A DNA stretch of 64,000 nt, from NCBI RefSeq assembly GCF_000471905.2, contig NW_006500355.1, positions 395,266 through 459,265 on the forward strand. The letters run 5' to 3'. Position numbers and translations under genes: made by a program. Below the pieces are notes generated by a model. The model worked only from the letters and a program-made list of their open reading frames with translations, had not been told where the DNA came from and did not search any database. Origin of the DNA: Amborella trichopoda (Eukaryota; Streptophyta; Magnoliopsida; Amborellales; Amborellaceae). This document shows, one piece after another, positions 45,400 to 57,080 of the stretch (position 1 is the first letter of the stretch; every line of letters begins with the position of its first letter).

Positions 45400-46000
45400 C
45401 ATTCCATGGTATTTGTCATGTGAGCCGTAGCTCCCAAGTCAAGACACCAAGATGCACCCTTGGGGTCGGCCAACAAGGTTTCAAAGACCACACAAGTAAG
45501 TTCCTTGTTGGTTCCTGGATTCTTGTTAAGCTTACAATTCCTTGCTATGTGGCCTACCTTCTTGCAAACAATACAAGTTCTAGTCTCTCTATTCTCTTTA
45601 TATTTGTTCTCCTTAGATCCTTGCTTTTTTTTGAAAATGTTTTTGCCTTTTCACTTATAAGGCTTAAAGAAGGGTTTAGATTTTACCATATGTACTGTCT
45701 GCTTCGGTGCCGGGGTGTGGCACACATTCCTTCTCTCTTCTTCTCCTTTGAGCGCAGTGATTAGCTCCTCCAGCTTGGGAGCTTTTGATCGCGCCCCAAC
45801 AGAAGTGATGAAAGTATCCCAGGAATTGGGAAGTGAATTCATGAGATGAATCACTTGCATGTGCTCTTCGGGTTGATTTCCAGTGGCTTGTACTTCTCGA
45901 ATGAGTGAACGATTCATCCCAAGTGACAAATCGTTACTTCAGGTTGATTTCCAATGGCATGTGCTCTTAGGATCTCAGAGATGAAAGTTTGTGCGGCCAT
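45400..46000 (-). pseudogene. copia gag remnant, CCHC knuckle and protease
   Basis: ATG at 46000 opens MAAQTFISEILRAHAIGNQP, then a frame change leads to MNRSLIREVQATGNQPEE and LMNSLPNSWDTFITSV, LKGEEERR. Much of the N-terminal half of gag is missing. CIVCKKVGHIARNC (about 45530-45575) is a perfect CX2CX4HX4C zinc knuckle. The protease motif reads DLGAT (about 45424-45438) where copia proteases have DSGAT. Confidence 0.82.
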
Positions 46001-46079
46001 TTGTCACTTTTTCCCAAAAGCAATATAGGATTCAATTAAAAAGAAAATAAATTGAATCCCAGAGGTAGCAAGAAACGTT

Positions 46080-46091
46080 GCCCTAATACCA
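46080..46091 (-). other. Primer-binding site of the copia element
   Basis: Minus strand tggtattagggc, two mismatches to the initiator-tRNA-Met site tggtatcagagc, six bases inside the 5' LTR. Confidence 0.7.
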
Positions 46092-46097
46092 ATTATA

Positions 46098-47916
46098 TGA
46101 CTTTATGATAAAGCACGGTGTATATATTTTAAAAAAAAAATTCTTTATTCCTACACCAGCAAGATCACTTACAATGACCAATTACAATCAAATCACTCTT
46201 GAAAAAAAAAATCAATTCTCAATTGCTACCTCTTCGAATACAATTATTTATTCAACAAACAAAACTGGACTTTTATTGCTTTATAGAAAAAGAATATCAA
46301 AACTTAAATAAATATTTAAAAGGTTAAAATTTCTAGAGAGTACCTCAACCTGGCTTAGTACACCCCACGCCGAGTCCCCTCTTTCCGTTGGCCCTCCGGA
46401 TCTGTGATCGGTATGACTTAGGCGTGCCACCCAAAGAGAATTTCCCAAAGAGAAAAAGATATCCAAAACAACTTGGAGAGAGAGAGAGAGATAAAATTGG
46501 GGCGTGCCTCTCTTTGGTAATCCAAAGCCCTTTCCAGAGAGAGCTAAATTTTAGGGTAGGGAGAGAGAGTACATACGTAATTTTATAAGGGGGAGACCTA
46601 CTTTTATAGATTTTCTATGTCATAGATTGTGTCTCGATTCGCAGGGTTAAATCTCAACCGTCGATTTAGGGAGACTTGTGGGGTGAGAGATTTGAGTCAT
46701 CCATCTGCTTGATCCACAATCAAGATTCAAAGAGATGAGCTAGAGCCTTATTCTCCATTTCTTAAATCTATTATCATCAAATAAGAAAAGTTTATATTTT
46801 AATATATCCAATCCTTAAGTATTTGATCAATCAATCTTGATTGAAATAATTAGTAGACATCTCAAATATTCAATATTATCACATAAGTTGGTTATACCTA
46901 AAAAGATAAGTCAACCAAGAGGATAAACATTCTTCTCAAGAATGTTACGTGAATGGGTGGGGCCGTGCCACCCTTTTGGTGGCCACATGTGGGCCCTACC
47001 TAATCTCCATCTTTTTAAATTTTTGAGCCCCGTATTTTATGAACATCCCAAATATTTTTTTTAGAAAAATATTTTATTTCACATTTAGAATTTTTAAGTC
47101 TTATATTTTATTTAAAACATTGAAAATTTAATTTTTCTTAATTTATAAATTCAAATGACAAAAATAAAATATCAAAAGAGTCATAAAAATTTCAAATAAA
47201 CATTTTAAAAATCACATAACATAAATTAATTAAAATTAATTAATTTTGATGAGCATCAGATCCGTTAGATCTAGGAAATTATCAATACATGAGAGCACTC
47301 CACCTTCAACTGTGAATCACAATCCACCTAGCTTTCTCAAACTAACCCAAGAGTTCCCACGACTGACAGTCCACTGCATGGGTTCATGATTAGACCACCA
47401 AAGTCAGCCAATAGACTAGAGGACGAAATCTCAGTTTATGGATTTCAGGTTCTCCCCTAGAGACAAAAATCATATTCCTCCAGACCATGATGCAATCATG
47501 ACTCTACGGTGCATAGGGGTAATCTCTCGCATATGTACACTCTTCACCAACATCAACAAATATCAAAACAACAATCTATATACATGCTGTGTGATGATAT
47601 AACGATGAGGGTTTAGCCATGTCTCTAAAGGCTATTCATCACACGCAAGGGCCACACGGTCCCTTGGCTCTCATTCGGGCATACACCGACCTCATCAAGA
47701 GATAACCCACTAAAACCTTTTCGGTTAGATCCCTATGCCCAGGTATCTTGGGTTTTTTCAAACCTCGGCTGGCCTAGCTCGTCGAGCCTAGTCCGAGTAT
47801 CAACAAATATCATTTGCTTAATATGGTCCACAAAATGACCACACTCCCACTGAGTTTATGTTTCATTTATTAAATATGTTTTACGCAGTTTCTCATAAGG
47901 CCACATAAACCCAACA
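46098..47916 (-). repeat. 5' LTR of the copia element (1.8 kb)
   Basis: Minus strand starts 'tgttgggtttatgtggcc' at 47916 and ends 'agtca' at 46098. It matches the 3' LTR from 46760 rightward, with visible substitutions and indels. Confidence 0.8.
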
Positions 47917-48240
47917 CTCACACTATTGAGTAGTTTATTATTGTACTCGACAATTTTGAACACTTCAATGCCTTTATTTTGTATGTATAATATTTTTTAG
48001 ATAGGGGTATTTTTGGTTATTAGGAGCGGTGTGATGTTATCCACATGCGGTGTGACATATCCACATGGAGCATTAAATGCCACTAATATACTCTATGTGG
48101 GTGATGTCACACCCCTCCTAATTATAAAAAATGCCCTTACTAAAAAAGCTTCATATACAAAACTAAGGTATATATTTATCCAAATTTTGCTGAGTATAAT
48201 GATAAATTATTCCATAGTGTGACACCTTAACAAAACTATT
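47917..48240. other. Spacer right of the copia element
   Basis: A small inverted motif 'ggtgtgatgttatccacat' / 'atgtgggtgatgtcacacc' (about 48027-48115) suggests a short palindromic MITE. No gene. Confidence 0.45.
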
Positions 48241-49690
48241 TTTTTTTGTGCATGGAAGTCACAATCATTCTCACTCATTAGATGTCAAATTGATCATATC
48301 GACTTTAAGATGCATAGACATGAGAAAAAAATGGATTTCAAGTTTAAGAAATAATGCATCTTATAACGCATTTTTTGACTGTCAATTTTCAAGATGTTTA
48401 AGTTTTCATAGATCTGCTTGATCTACACTATTTTTTAAGTGTTAAATTTTATAATTAAAGATGAAAATATATTTTAAAGCTATCACAAAGATTTCTAGTA
48501 TTAAAACCACATTTCTCAACATTATTTGAAGGTGCGCTCTGCTTTGATTATTGAGAGCCTCGACTCTATACAATCAACACCCTTTATCTTTTATTACATG
48601 GAGGTCAAAATATTACTGATCATTAAATTTCAATGGGTAGTTGTAAAAGTGTCATTAAAAGTGTCAAAAAATAAAATTATCGGACTTCATGACTCACTCC
48701 AAGTTACCCAATTTGACATCTAATGAGTGGAAATGATTGTGTCCTCCATGTAAAAAAGATAAAAGGTGCGGTTTGTATAGAGTTGAGGCTCTAAACAATA
48801 AAAGTATAGTGCACCTTCAAATAATGTCAAGAAATGTGGTTTTAATACTAGAAATATTTATGATAGCCTTAAAATATATTTTCATCTTTAATTATAAAAC
48901 TTAAAGCTTCAAAAATAGTGTAGATCGAGTAGATCTATGAAAACTTAAAAATCTTGAAAATTGACAGTCAAAAAATACATTGACCATTTATCTTTGGAAA
49001 GTTCATATAGAGCCAAGGTTCTAAACAGTCAAATTAGAGTGCACTTCAAAAATTTCAATAAAAGAGGTTTTTTTTATGCCCAAATATCCTCAAATCGATC
49101 ATCTCATCTTCAAGATGTACGGACATGAGAAAAAAAAAGAATTTCAAAGTTTTGGAAATACTGTATCATGTAAACAATCCCATTTTAGGGGCATCTTGAT
49201 TATTTTACTTATTTTAACAAATTATTTGGTAATTTCTATAAATGTGAGATGGTCAGAAATATGAACTCCCGAATTTAAGCATACTCCATTTATATAAAAG
49301 AAATTAAATTAAAATAAGATACTACTTTCAAAAGTGCGACCAAATATTTACCTAAAAATAAAAAGTGGGACCAAAAATAAAAAGTGGGACCAAATACTAG
49401 ACAATTTGTAAAGGGTGAGGTTTGTATAAAGTGCCCGCCTTATAGTTCATACTATAGAAATAAAGTGCAAATGAGTTGTATCTTTAGCTATTAATTTAAA
49501 ATTTTAAAAATGATATGAATCAAACAGATTTACAAACACCTAAAATTTTTCAAAAATAGAGGATATAAAATTTAATTTTTTCGAAATATCCACAAATCTC
49601 CTGGTCAAGATGATCGATTGGATGGTTCGCTAATGCCGAACATTATCTTTAGAGGATTTTTTTAGGTGCACATGCAAGGTTGCATATATG
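48241..49690. repeat. Cluster of MITE fragments
   Basis: At least four pieces of the 4524-type family: 48245-48590 (right half), 48770-48990 (left half, opposite orientation), 49008-49160 (left half) and 49420-49700 (diverged copy between 'gggtgaggtttgtataaag' and 'catatatgaactat'). All non-coding. Confidence 0.65.
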
Positions 49691-49739
49691 AACTATGAAT
49701 TTTTTAATTTTTAGAAATATGAGTTTTTTTATTTTTATT

Positions 49740-50769
49740 TTAAATTTGCCTGGATTTTAGATTTTAGAAGGGTGAGATATACAGAACGGATGGATCGGCT
49801 AATGCTTAATAGCAATTTGGTCATTCCCTATAAAATGAAGGACCCATTTGGTCATTATTATAATTACAGATCACAATTAATCCTATTTTTAAAGCTCTAA
49901 TTAATCCTATTTTTAAGCTTAATAACCCATCCTCCTCAATTTTCTCCTTTCATATTAAAAAAAAAGCCATTGAAGGAAAACCCTCCATTTTTTTCTCCAC
50001 AAAAAGCGATATTTTCTCACTTTCATTTCCAGGTGACATCTCTCTCTCAATTTTCCTGATTATTTTGATGTATGGTTTGTATCTTCCATGTATCTTCCAG
50101 CTTTGTAAATCACCCACTACGGTTTTGCTTTGTTGCCTTGACATCTTTCTTTATTTCGAGAATTTCGCCTTTTTAGCTTTTAGGGTTTGCTGTCTCAGAT
50201 CGTATTTAACGCTAATATTTGAAGATATCATTTCCTTCTGTTCTTTCCTTGCGAATCAAGGGTGTAAAGCGGGGCGATCACGCTTCCATTTTTGGAGGTG
50301 AATGATTGGAAACTTGGGGAATTGATTGATTGATTTTTGTGGGGTTCTTCTCCTCTTTTGGCATTGGATTCTCTTTTGAAACTTTGATCCTAGAGTTCTT
50401 TCTTGGGTTCTTAAGCTTTCGTTGTGGTGATCTGTCTTGGAATAGTTTTTTTACCTTTTAAATACTGTCAGATTTCAGTTTAGATCAATTTTGAACTTCG
50501 ATGAATTTTGGGATTATTTTAGGGAATTTTATGTGATTTAATGATTTGAGTTTTCTGAATTTATTTGGGAACCGCCGAGATAGGGTTTGCAGAAACACAC
50601 TTGATAGAAATTTTCTTACAATGCCATATTTGGGTCTTTCTTGAACATTATTGGGCCCATTATTTGCATTATTTGAAAATTTTGTTTAAATTATTTCTAT
50701 TAGTTGAATTTATCTCAATCTGTACATCTAGAACCTGTCATTGAACAATTCTTGACAACAATTTTCCTG
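49740..50769 (+). promoter_or_regulatory. Probable promoter and 5' UTR of the Pti1-like gene
   Basis: Unlike its surroundings this region lacks recognisable repeats. Pyrimidine-rich 'tctctctctc' and splice-like sites ('tttccaggtgacat' near 50028, 'ttggaggtgaatg' near 50295) suggest a transcribed leader with introns. The transcription start is not determined. Confidence 0.35.
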
Positions 50770-51181
50770 ATGGAAGAAGAAATTCAGCACCATGTCTTGC
50801 TGGTGAGAATTAAGTGTCATGGTTTTAAATTCGTTGGATACTATTGATCCCCTGAAATGCTATTTTTCAAATTACCTAGATCACTAGATGGTCTCTTCAG
50901 TTTTCCATTATCATTAATGAGGACACATTTCAGATCGCTTTATCAGTCTATTTTCTGGTTTCAAACTATTTGCAATTCTCATTTGAAGTGTGAATATGTA
51001 TTTAGATTGATCTTTGTGATATAGCATGACAGGCAGTTAATATTTGTGCTGTATTATCACAATTCTTACGTGAATCATCCTTATTTTGTATGAATAGGCA
51101 CATGATCCGTCCCCAAAGTTTGTTGCATGTCTGGAGCATCCGTGTGGCAACCAAGGAAGAGTTTTAAGCAAGAAAGAGAGG
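50770..51181 (+). CDS. Possible in-frame upstream exon of the Pti1-like gene
   Basis: ATG at 50770 gives MEEEIQHHVLL, with a donor after 50802 (gtgaga). A good acceptor (gaatag) precedes 51098, and the 28 codons 51098-51181 (starting AHDPSPKFVACLEH, ending SKKER) are open and in frame with MRRW at 51182. If translated this adds 39 residues before the acylation motif. It may equally be 5' UTR; an open frame of this length is not rare by chance. Confidence 0.3.
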
Positions 51182-51275
51182 ATGCGTCGGTGGCTCTGTT
51201 GTACATGTTCTATTGAAGACTCTTATAAGCAGGCTGATAACGATTACTTGAAGAGCCCCAATGACCTCACCGATG
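51182..51275 (+). CDS. PTI1: Pti1-like protein kinase, first coding exon (partial gene)
   Basis: ATG at 51182 opens MRRWLCCTCSIEDSYK ... NDYLKSPNDLTDG and a donor (g|gtatgc) follows at 51275/51276. The MRRWLCCTC start with a cysteine pair and the later YLKSP motif are the hallmark of Pti1-like Ser/Thr kinases, membrane-attached through palmitoylated N-terminal cysteines, acting in immune and stress signalling. The kinase domain should be encoded by later exons, but none was found between 51276 and 64000 on the + strand. Either a very long, element-filled intron follows or the gene is broken here. Confidence 0.8.
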
Positions 51276-52910
51276 GTATGCCGCTTGCTTTCATTTCCTT
51301 GTAATTTATGTTCATGTATTGTTGTGGAGTTAATATCCCCTGTGCTTAATTTTTTCCTTTTGGAGGGGAAGCGGGGAGGGTATTAAAAGATCCATAAGTT
51401 CTTAAAATTGGAAAAACGAGAAAATCTACTGAATCATGGGTTCTAAAAGGATAAAATAGATCCAGGAAAATATCAAAAGAACTATCACTTCAAAGGGAAA
51501 GCTAAAAGATCCACTCAACTGAAAGAGATAGGGAAATATCATGTGGCAACTTGTATGTTGGCATTTCTAGTCCACGTCTCAATTTATTGGCAATGTCTTT
51601 TGATAAATATTCATAAAGCTTATGTGAATCAGTTTTTGCAAAATCAGCCTCTTTGTCACCTTTCTCAAGAAAAAAGGGTAGGGAAAAAAAAATCATCTGC
51701 CAGAATACCTGCCAAGTTGAAATTGAGCTTGAAGCCTTTGATGACTTTTCAAAGAGACGACACTCATAACCAATGAGTTAAAAGTGGTACTTGACTAGAG
51801 AGTCAGTCATTCTAAAATAAAATAAAAAGAAAACTTGAGACTCAGTCCCAAACTAAACTGTGTGAAACAGCCATCTGTATCTTTCCTGATAGTTTCTCTG
51901 CTCTTATGAGATATGTTTCTAAAGAGAGGTGTTGTTAGATGGATGAATCTGAAGTCATTAGTGGTAGGACAAAAAATCCACAGATACAACATCTCGAACA
52001 TAGAAATATGCTCCTCATGCATGAGGGTGTGGATGCGGTTGAGTGATTTTGGTCTTGGAAGCTTTAATATCATATTATGCATTTGACTTCTGTATAGATT
52101 GAGGCACTGTAAATGATAGCTCCCTTTGATCTAAGGACATAGCAGCAGCATATTCGTTCTCCCTTGGAAGTCGAGCTGTAGGTATTTTAACGCATAGAAC
52201 ATAGACAGCTGTCTTGAACCTTGCCATAACTAGGGTTCAAGTATGTTTTGCACACTTGCTGATGTTAAAGACCTAAGTTTGGTTTTATTTTTGACTTTTC
52301 GTGAAGTAGACCAATGCATGTTATCACTGCTTTTCTTTTCCAATTTACAGAGAATGCTCGGGTATTGATATCATGTATTTATTGCATGGGTAAATAGAAA
52401 TTTTCCTTTTAGATGGGTATTAGATAATAGGATAAATGCAACCATACAGAAGTGAATCCCTTCTCAAGTTGGATGACAGTGATAGATTTCTTGTTTGCAT
52501 ATGCAACAATAAGATGGCTTTTTACTTGTCCAGAAGAAAGAGAGTCACTTTATTATGCATTTGTATTTCCTTGTCTTTTTTCGTTTGGGCGATCAAGCTG
52601 CTTTAAACCTCAGCCAAAGCATTGCAAAGATGGCTTCATGTACTTGATGATGCATTGTTGTCTTATGGATGCTTGCGTTGTTGTGTTCTTGTAGCATTAT
52701 GTATTCTATCTCATTCTTGTACATGTTTAGAGTATACCATTAGAATTCGAGTTAACAATTATATAAGGAATTTGCAATATGTTTTATAGCTGCATTTTTA
52801 AAATTGTGTGTTGGTCATACTTAGATGTGTTGCATCTCTTGCAATGTTTATTTCTTTGTGTCAGCCTTGAACTTGCCCTTAATCGCTCTTTAATTGGCAG
52901 TGGTCCATTG
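51276..52910. other. Intron-like sequence with an unidentified antisense frame
   Basis: On the minus strand, 51807-52082 reads 91 open codons (MHNMILKLPRPKSLNRIHTL start, TTPLFRNISHKSRE inside) and 51502-51696 another 64. They read more like protein than random sequence, but I cannot name a family. No next Pti1 exon is seen. Confidence 0.35.
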
Positions 52911-54042
52911 CCAATTAACGAAAATTCGGCTGCCCAGCAGCCTAGGCGCCATTTTTCGAAAAACGCCTAGTCATGGACTAGGCAGCCTGTCCAAGACGGC
53001 TTTTGCTAGGTGCCCAAGGCGCCCACCTAGCTAATGTAAAAGGCGGGCACCTAGGCGTCACCTTGAAAATATTATAATTAATTCATACTTATTATTTTAT
53101 TAATTGATAATTATAATTCGTAATTATTAATTTATTGATAATCATTAATTGTTGATTATTAATTTATCGAAAATGCTTTTTGCATGTGATAGTAATTATT
53201 ATGTTATTGGTAAACCAAAAACATAGTATTAATTTGGAATTATTAATTTCTTGAAAATGCTTTTTGCATGTAACAATAATGATTAATTTATTGATAAATA
53301 AAAAAATAATATTAATTCGTAATTATTAGTTTATTGAAAATGCTTTTTGTATGTGATAATAATAATTAATTTATTGATAAATCAAAAAATATTGATAAAC
53401 CAAAAAATAATATTAATTCATAATTATTAATTTATCGAAAATTCTTTTTGCTTGTGACAGTAATTATTAATTTATTGGTAAATCAAAAGATAGTATTAGT
53501 TCGTAATTATTAGTTTATCGAAGGTTTTGGCTCTGGTTTGCCTAAGCACTAAGGCCACCGCCTAAGCAGGCCCTCAAACCCAAAGGCGGCCTGTGTTGTC
53601 TTTTTTTTTTAAAATTTGGATCCCCCAAACCTCCCCTCATTTTATTGTATATATTATATGATAATAATTACAAATTAATACTATTTTTTGGTTTACCAAT
53701 AAATTAATTACTATCATATGCAAAAAGAATTTTTGATAAATTAGCTATTACGAATTAATACTATTTTTTTGGTAAATTAGCTATTACGAATTAATACTAT
53801 TTTTGATAAATTAGCTATTACGAATTAATACTATTTTTTGGTTTGCCAATAAATTAATAAATAATATTGGTAATTATTAATTAATGGATTAATAATTATG
53901 AATTAATTATCATATTTTCAAGGCGGCGCCCACCTTTTAAACCTCCTAGGCGGGCGCCCAGCAAAAGCCGCCTAGTCCACAACTAGGCGTTTTTCAAAAT
54001 ATTCCACCTAGGCAGCTGGGCGGCTGAATTTTCATTCATTGG
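52911..54042. mobile_element. 1.1-kb palindromic element with 'gcctaggcg' ends
   Basis: Ends pair over about 150 bp: 'ccaattaacgaaaattcgg' at the left and, reversed, 'ccaatgaatgaaaattcag'; then 'ctgcccagcagcctaggcg', 'aaaaacgcctagt', 'aaaggcgggcacctaggcg'. The interior has several about 90-100 bp direct repeats ('ttttgcatgtgataataatt', 'aattattaatttattg') and their inverses. Non-coding. Terminal motif resembles that at about 61280-61370. Confidence 0.75.
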
Positions 54043-55190
54043 TTGCAGGGGAAAGGGTATGCCCCATTTGCCCCCACTCACCCTCACCCTCACCCTCACC
54101 CTCCCCTCCTTCCTTTTTATGGCAACCACCTTATTGTTTGATTTATTATTGTAGATTGTTAATATGGCTACCTGGGAGGTTTGTTAGAGGAGACTTCTGA
54201 CAGCGTCAACTTTCTTGATTTGGGCATGTCTAAAAAGCCGATCCACTTGGGGAAGTCATTCTCCTTCTTGAAGAATAATACATTGAGAAGGCCTTCAATT
54301 TTTTTGGAAAAGCTGTTCTTCATCAATTTAAGATGTTTACGAAGAATTATTTCTCTAAATATAAAATTCACATGCACACATACTCCCCTCTTATGTTGTG
54401 GGATACTTGTAGTTAGGGTGCTACTTAGTTATTATTTGTTTGAAGTATTATATTGCCCAAGTCTTCGATGACTGCAAATACATCTGAAGTCCTTTTCATT
54501 AATTTATTGCCTGGTCCTATTCCTTCTGCCAAATTGCAGAAAATTCCTATCCTATATGAGCATAGGCAATCCAGTCATAGAATCCAGTAGTCGTCTTCAC
54601 TTATCTTTCTATTCGAGAAGGTTAGTTGGGATGTTCGTATCAAATTAAGGGAAAGGGATTCATACCTGTGATATGATCCAAATTATCGTGACGTCTCTCA
54701 GATCGAGACCCACTTGTCCATGCTTCTACAAGAAGCACTGGAGGTAAAAGATAAACCGAGAAAATTGAGATAGCTCACGTCAAGCGCCAGCTTCAATATC
54801 AGAAATTTTAGCAAAAGTTAGGCTGGTATGGGGTCCTTTTCTGGACACAAAGGCCCATCCCATGAAAAGGCAACACCCCTTTCTAATGAGGAAATATCTG
54901 GAAAGAGTTATTTGGCATCGCAACCCAACCCCCTACTTTCTTTTTTCTTTTTTTTGGGAAGTGTGCAGTCTACCCCGTTCCTCATGATTTGGTAAATTGG
55001 ATAAAACCCATTCCAGATTGGTGGATTTTGAGCTGAAGGCTGAAGGGCACTTATAGGGAGTGCAGTTGAAACCCTTCCTCTTTTTGCCTTAGATCTAACT
55101 TTTGACCTCCCGATAGGGTCTGAAAGTGTGCATGAAGATAGTAGTGTCCCATTCTCAGGGACACAAATGGTCAAGAGTCGCCTTTAATAG
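54043..55190. other. Unassigned spacer
   Basis: A short (CCCTCA)n run occurs at about 54074-54105. One 96-codon frame (54181-54471) has no recognisable similarity. Confidence 0.4.
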
Positions 55191-55730
55191 AAGCTTTGGG
55201 GAAAGTAGGGGAAAGCAGGCCCTAACCCATGCCCCCCCCCATAATGAACAGGAAAGTCTGTCTTGAAGTCCCCAATCTTTGGGCAAGCTTTTCCTCTTTT
55301 CCGGCTCAACCTATACAACTTGCCACAAGTCGTGATAAATGCCAGCGAGCACCGATTGAGCCAAAGTGAATCTCGTTGTGCTGGGCTAATAGGGCCCCTA
55401 GGCTGCCACATATAGAATTGGCGGTTTGTCTCTCAAGGGAGCGGTTAGAACTGGGATTCAGGAGATATTATTTTAAGCTATCAAATGCCTTTTGGCATGC
55501 CTCATCCCACTCAAATGGGACCGCCTTCTTCATCAACATGGACAAAGGGTGGCATCTTCCCAATAGGTTCAATATGATATGCCCTTGTGGGATCCTATCC
55601 CATCAAACTTTTCAAAAGCGGGAGGTTGGTAGCCTTGAAGGTAAGGTACCTCATCAATGTATGTCGAGTAGGGCTCCAATAATTTTCAAGGGCCCAAACA
55701 CTAGGTATCTATAGCTTCCTGAGTCCCTCC
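55191..55730 (-). pseudogene. Ty3/gypsy RNase H fragment
   Basis: Minus-strand pieces correspond to the junction of RT and RNase H in plant gypsy elements: FEWDEACQKAFDSLK (about 55472-55516), a ...YLLNP... block, 'LILYVAALGALLAQ'-type sequence and a 'ARWHLSRLVASC'-like segment. Frames change several times and stops occur. No LTRs are seen nearby. Confidence 0.65.
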
Positions 55731-55852
55731 ATTGTCATGGCTTGCTGCTAGTTCAGTTGTACCTGAGCGCACATGATGCTTTCATTTGGAAAATCTTTAT
55801 TTAGAGGAGACCCCCCTAGTAGACGATGGGCACCAGGAAGTCACCCAAAGCT

Positions 55853-56310
55853 TATATATATATATATATATATATGGAAAAGTCTTCCCAACGGCTATAA
55901 GCGAAAATGAATAGTGATTTCGCCTACCCTCATCACCGTCCAACTTTCATCGCGCGGTTATTTTTCATTTTTTTACTACAAATCGGATGACCTGAAATTT
56001 GGAGGGTATGTACATCTTACTGAGGCACATCTAATAAAAATATAAAAAAAATTATCCGTGGAAAAATTGACCAAAATACCCCCGAAACTTTTTGGGGGTA
56101 TTTTGGTCAATGTTTTTCATGTAAAATATTTTTTTTATCTTTTTCGAAGATTCCCCTATTTTTTATGAAAAAAAATGAAAAAAGAAACACTATCGGACAA
56201 TCGTGACCGCGCAATGAACTTTGGACGGTGATGGGGGTAAGCGAAATCACTGTTCTTTTTCGCCTATAGGCGTTGCGTAGTTTTTTCCATATATATATAT
56301 ATATATATAC
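55853..56310. mobile_element. Type-B palindromic MITE within a (TA)n microsatellite
   Basis: The 413-bp element (55876-56288) has TA tracts on both sides (55853-55875, 56289-56310). Inverted ends span about 85 bp: 'ggaaaagtcttcccaacgg' with, reversed, 'ggaaaaaactacgcaacgc', then 'gtgatttcgc', 'catcaccgtccaa', 'gcgcggt'. The centre is the self-complementary 'gaccaaaatacccccgaaac' core. Insertion into TA microsatellites recalls the Micron-type MITEs of rice; this is inference. Confidence 0.85.
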
Positions 56311-56329
56311 AGACACTTTTTACATTTGA

Positions 56330-57080
56330 TTGTGATCAAATCGAGTGGCTGAAAGAAAACTGGGAAGAGAAGAGAAGAATTTATAGAGAGAGAAACCTCA
56401 CTCCAACAGAGAGCGAGAGATGCTAGAAAGCTAGAGAGAGGAGAGACTTCTTCGATTGATCGACCGATGCTTTGAGATCTTGCGTTCAGCCCTTTTTATA
56501 GAGGTTTCAGGCATCCTTCTTTGATTAAGGCCTTACTTTTCTTAGAACAGGTGGTCTTTAATAAATGGCTTGATCAGGGTCGTTCTTATCTTTTGAGACA
56601 GGTGGTTGGTGAGGTGCATAGTTATCCTTAAAGGATCTTTTTTCTTTTCGAACAGATGGCTTTTGGGAGCTTCCATTCATCAATTGGCATGACGGGTGGA
56701 CATCTTCGAAAATAGTTGTTAAGTGGCTTTGTTAATCTTCGGGTAGCAAATAGGTGGCATAGTACTTCAACAGGTTGCATGGTAGTACCTTCATGGCTTT
56801 AATTTTTTAAACAGATGTGATAAGTGGTAGCATCCTTTTTGACAGAAGGCTTGAATAGGTTGCAGGATAGGCTGGTATCAGGGAATGTTTTGCTGAGGTC
56901 ATGTGGTTTAAAAATATCTCGGCTTTTATTCCTTTAGAGTAATTAGGGCTAATAAGCTTGATTAGGGCTGATAAACATAGTTTTTCAAACATAAGCCTGA
57001 GTCCAATATTCACCCTGACTCCAGTGTTCAGAGCTGGACACCTTGTCTTCTGTTTCTGGGTCCTCCATCTCATCATCAAG
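56330..57080 (-). promoter_or_regulatory. Putative intergenic/promoter region of the endogenous pararetrovirus
   Basis: On the minus strand 'ctataaaaagg' (56491-56501) is a good TATA box, followed by a pyrimidine-rich leader ('ctctcctctctctagctttc'). It lies just downstream of the pol region, where caulimovirids have their large intergenic promoter. Its activity is unknown. Confidence 0.4.

Larger units (their letters stand above)
37805..47916 (-). mobile_element. Ty1/copia LTR retrotransposon, degenerate
   Basis: Minus-strand order is 5' LTR (46098-47916), primer-binding site (46080-46091), gag remnant, CCHC knuckle, protease, integrase, reverse transcriptase, RNase H, purine-rich tract and 3' LTR. 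Integrase before RT defines Ty1/copia. Gag is mostly deleted, the polyprotein has stops and frameshifts, and a 3.2-kb insert splits integrase from RT. It cannot move on its own. Confidence 0.88.

Noticed and set aside
56871..56880. tggtatcagg as a primer-binding site of the pararetrovirus
   Set aside because: It is on the + strand while the pol genes are on the minus strand, and the match beyond nine bases is poor.
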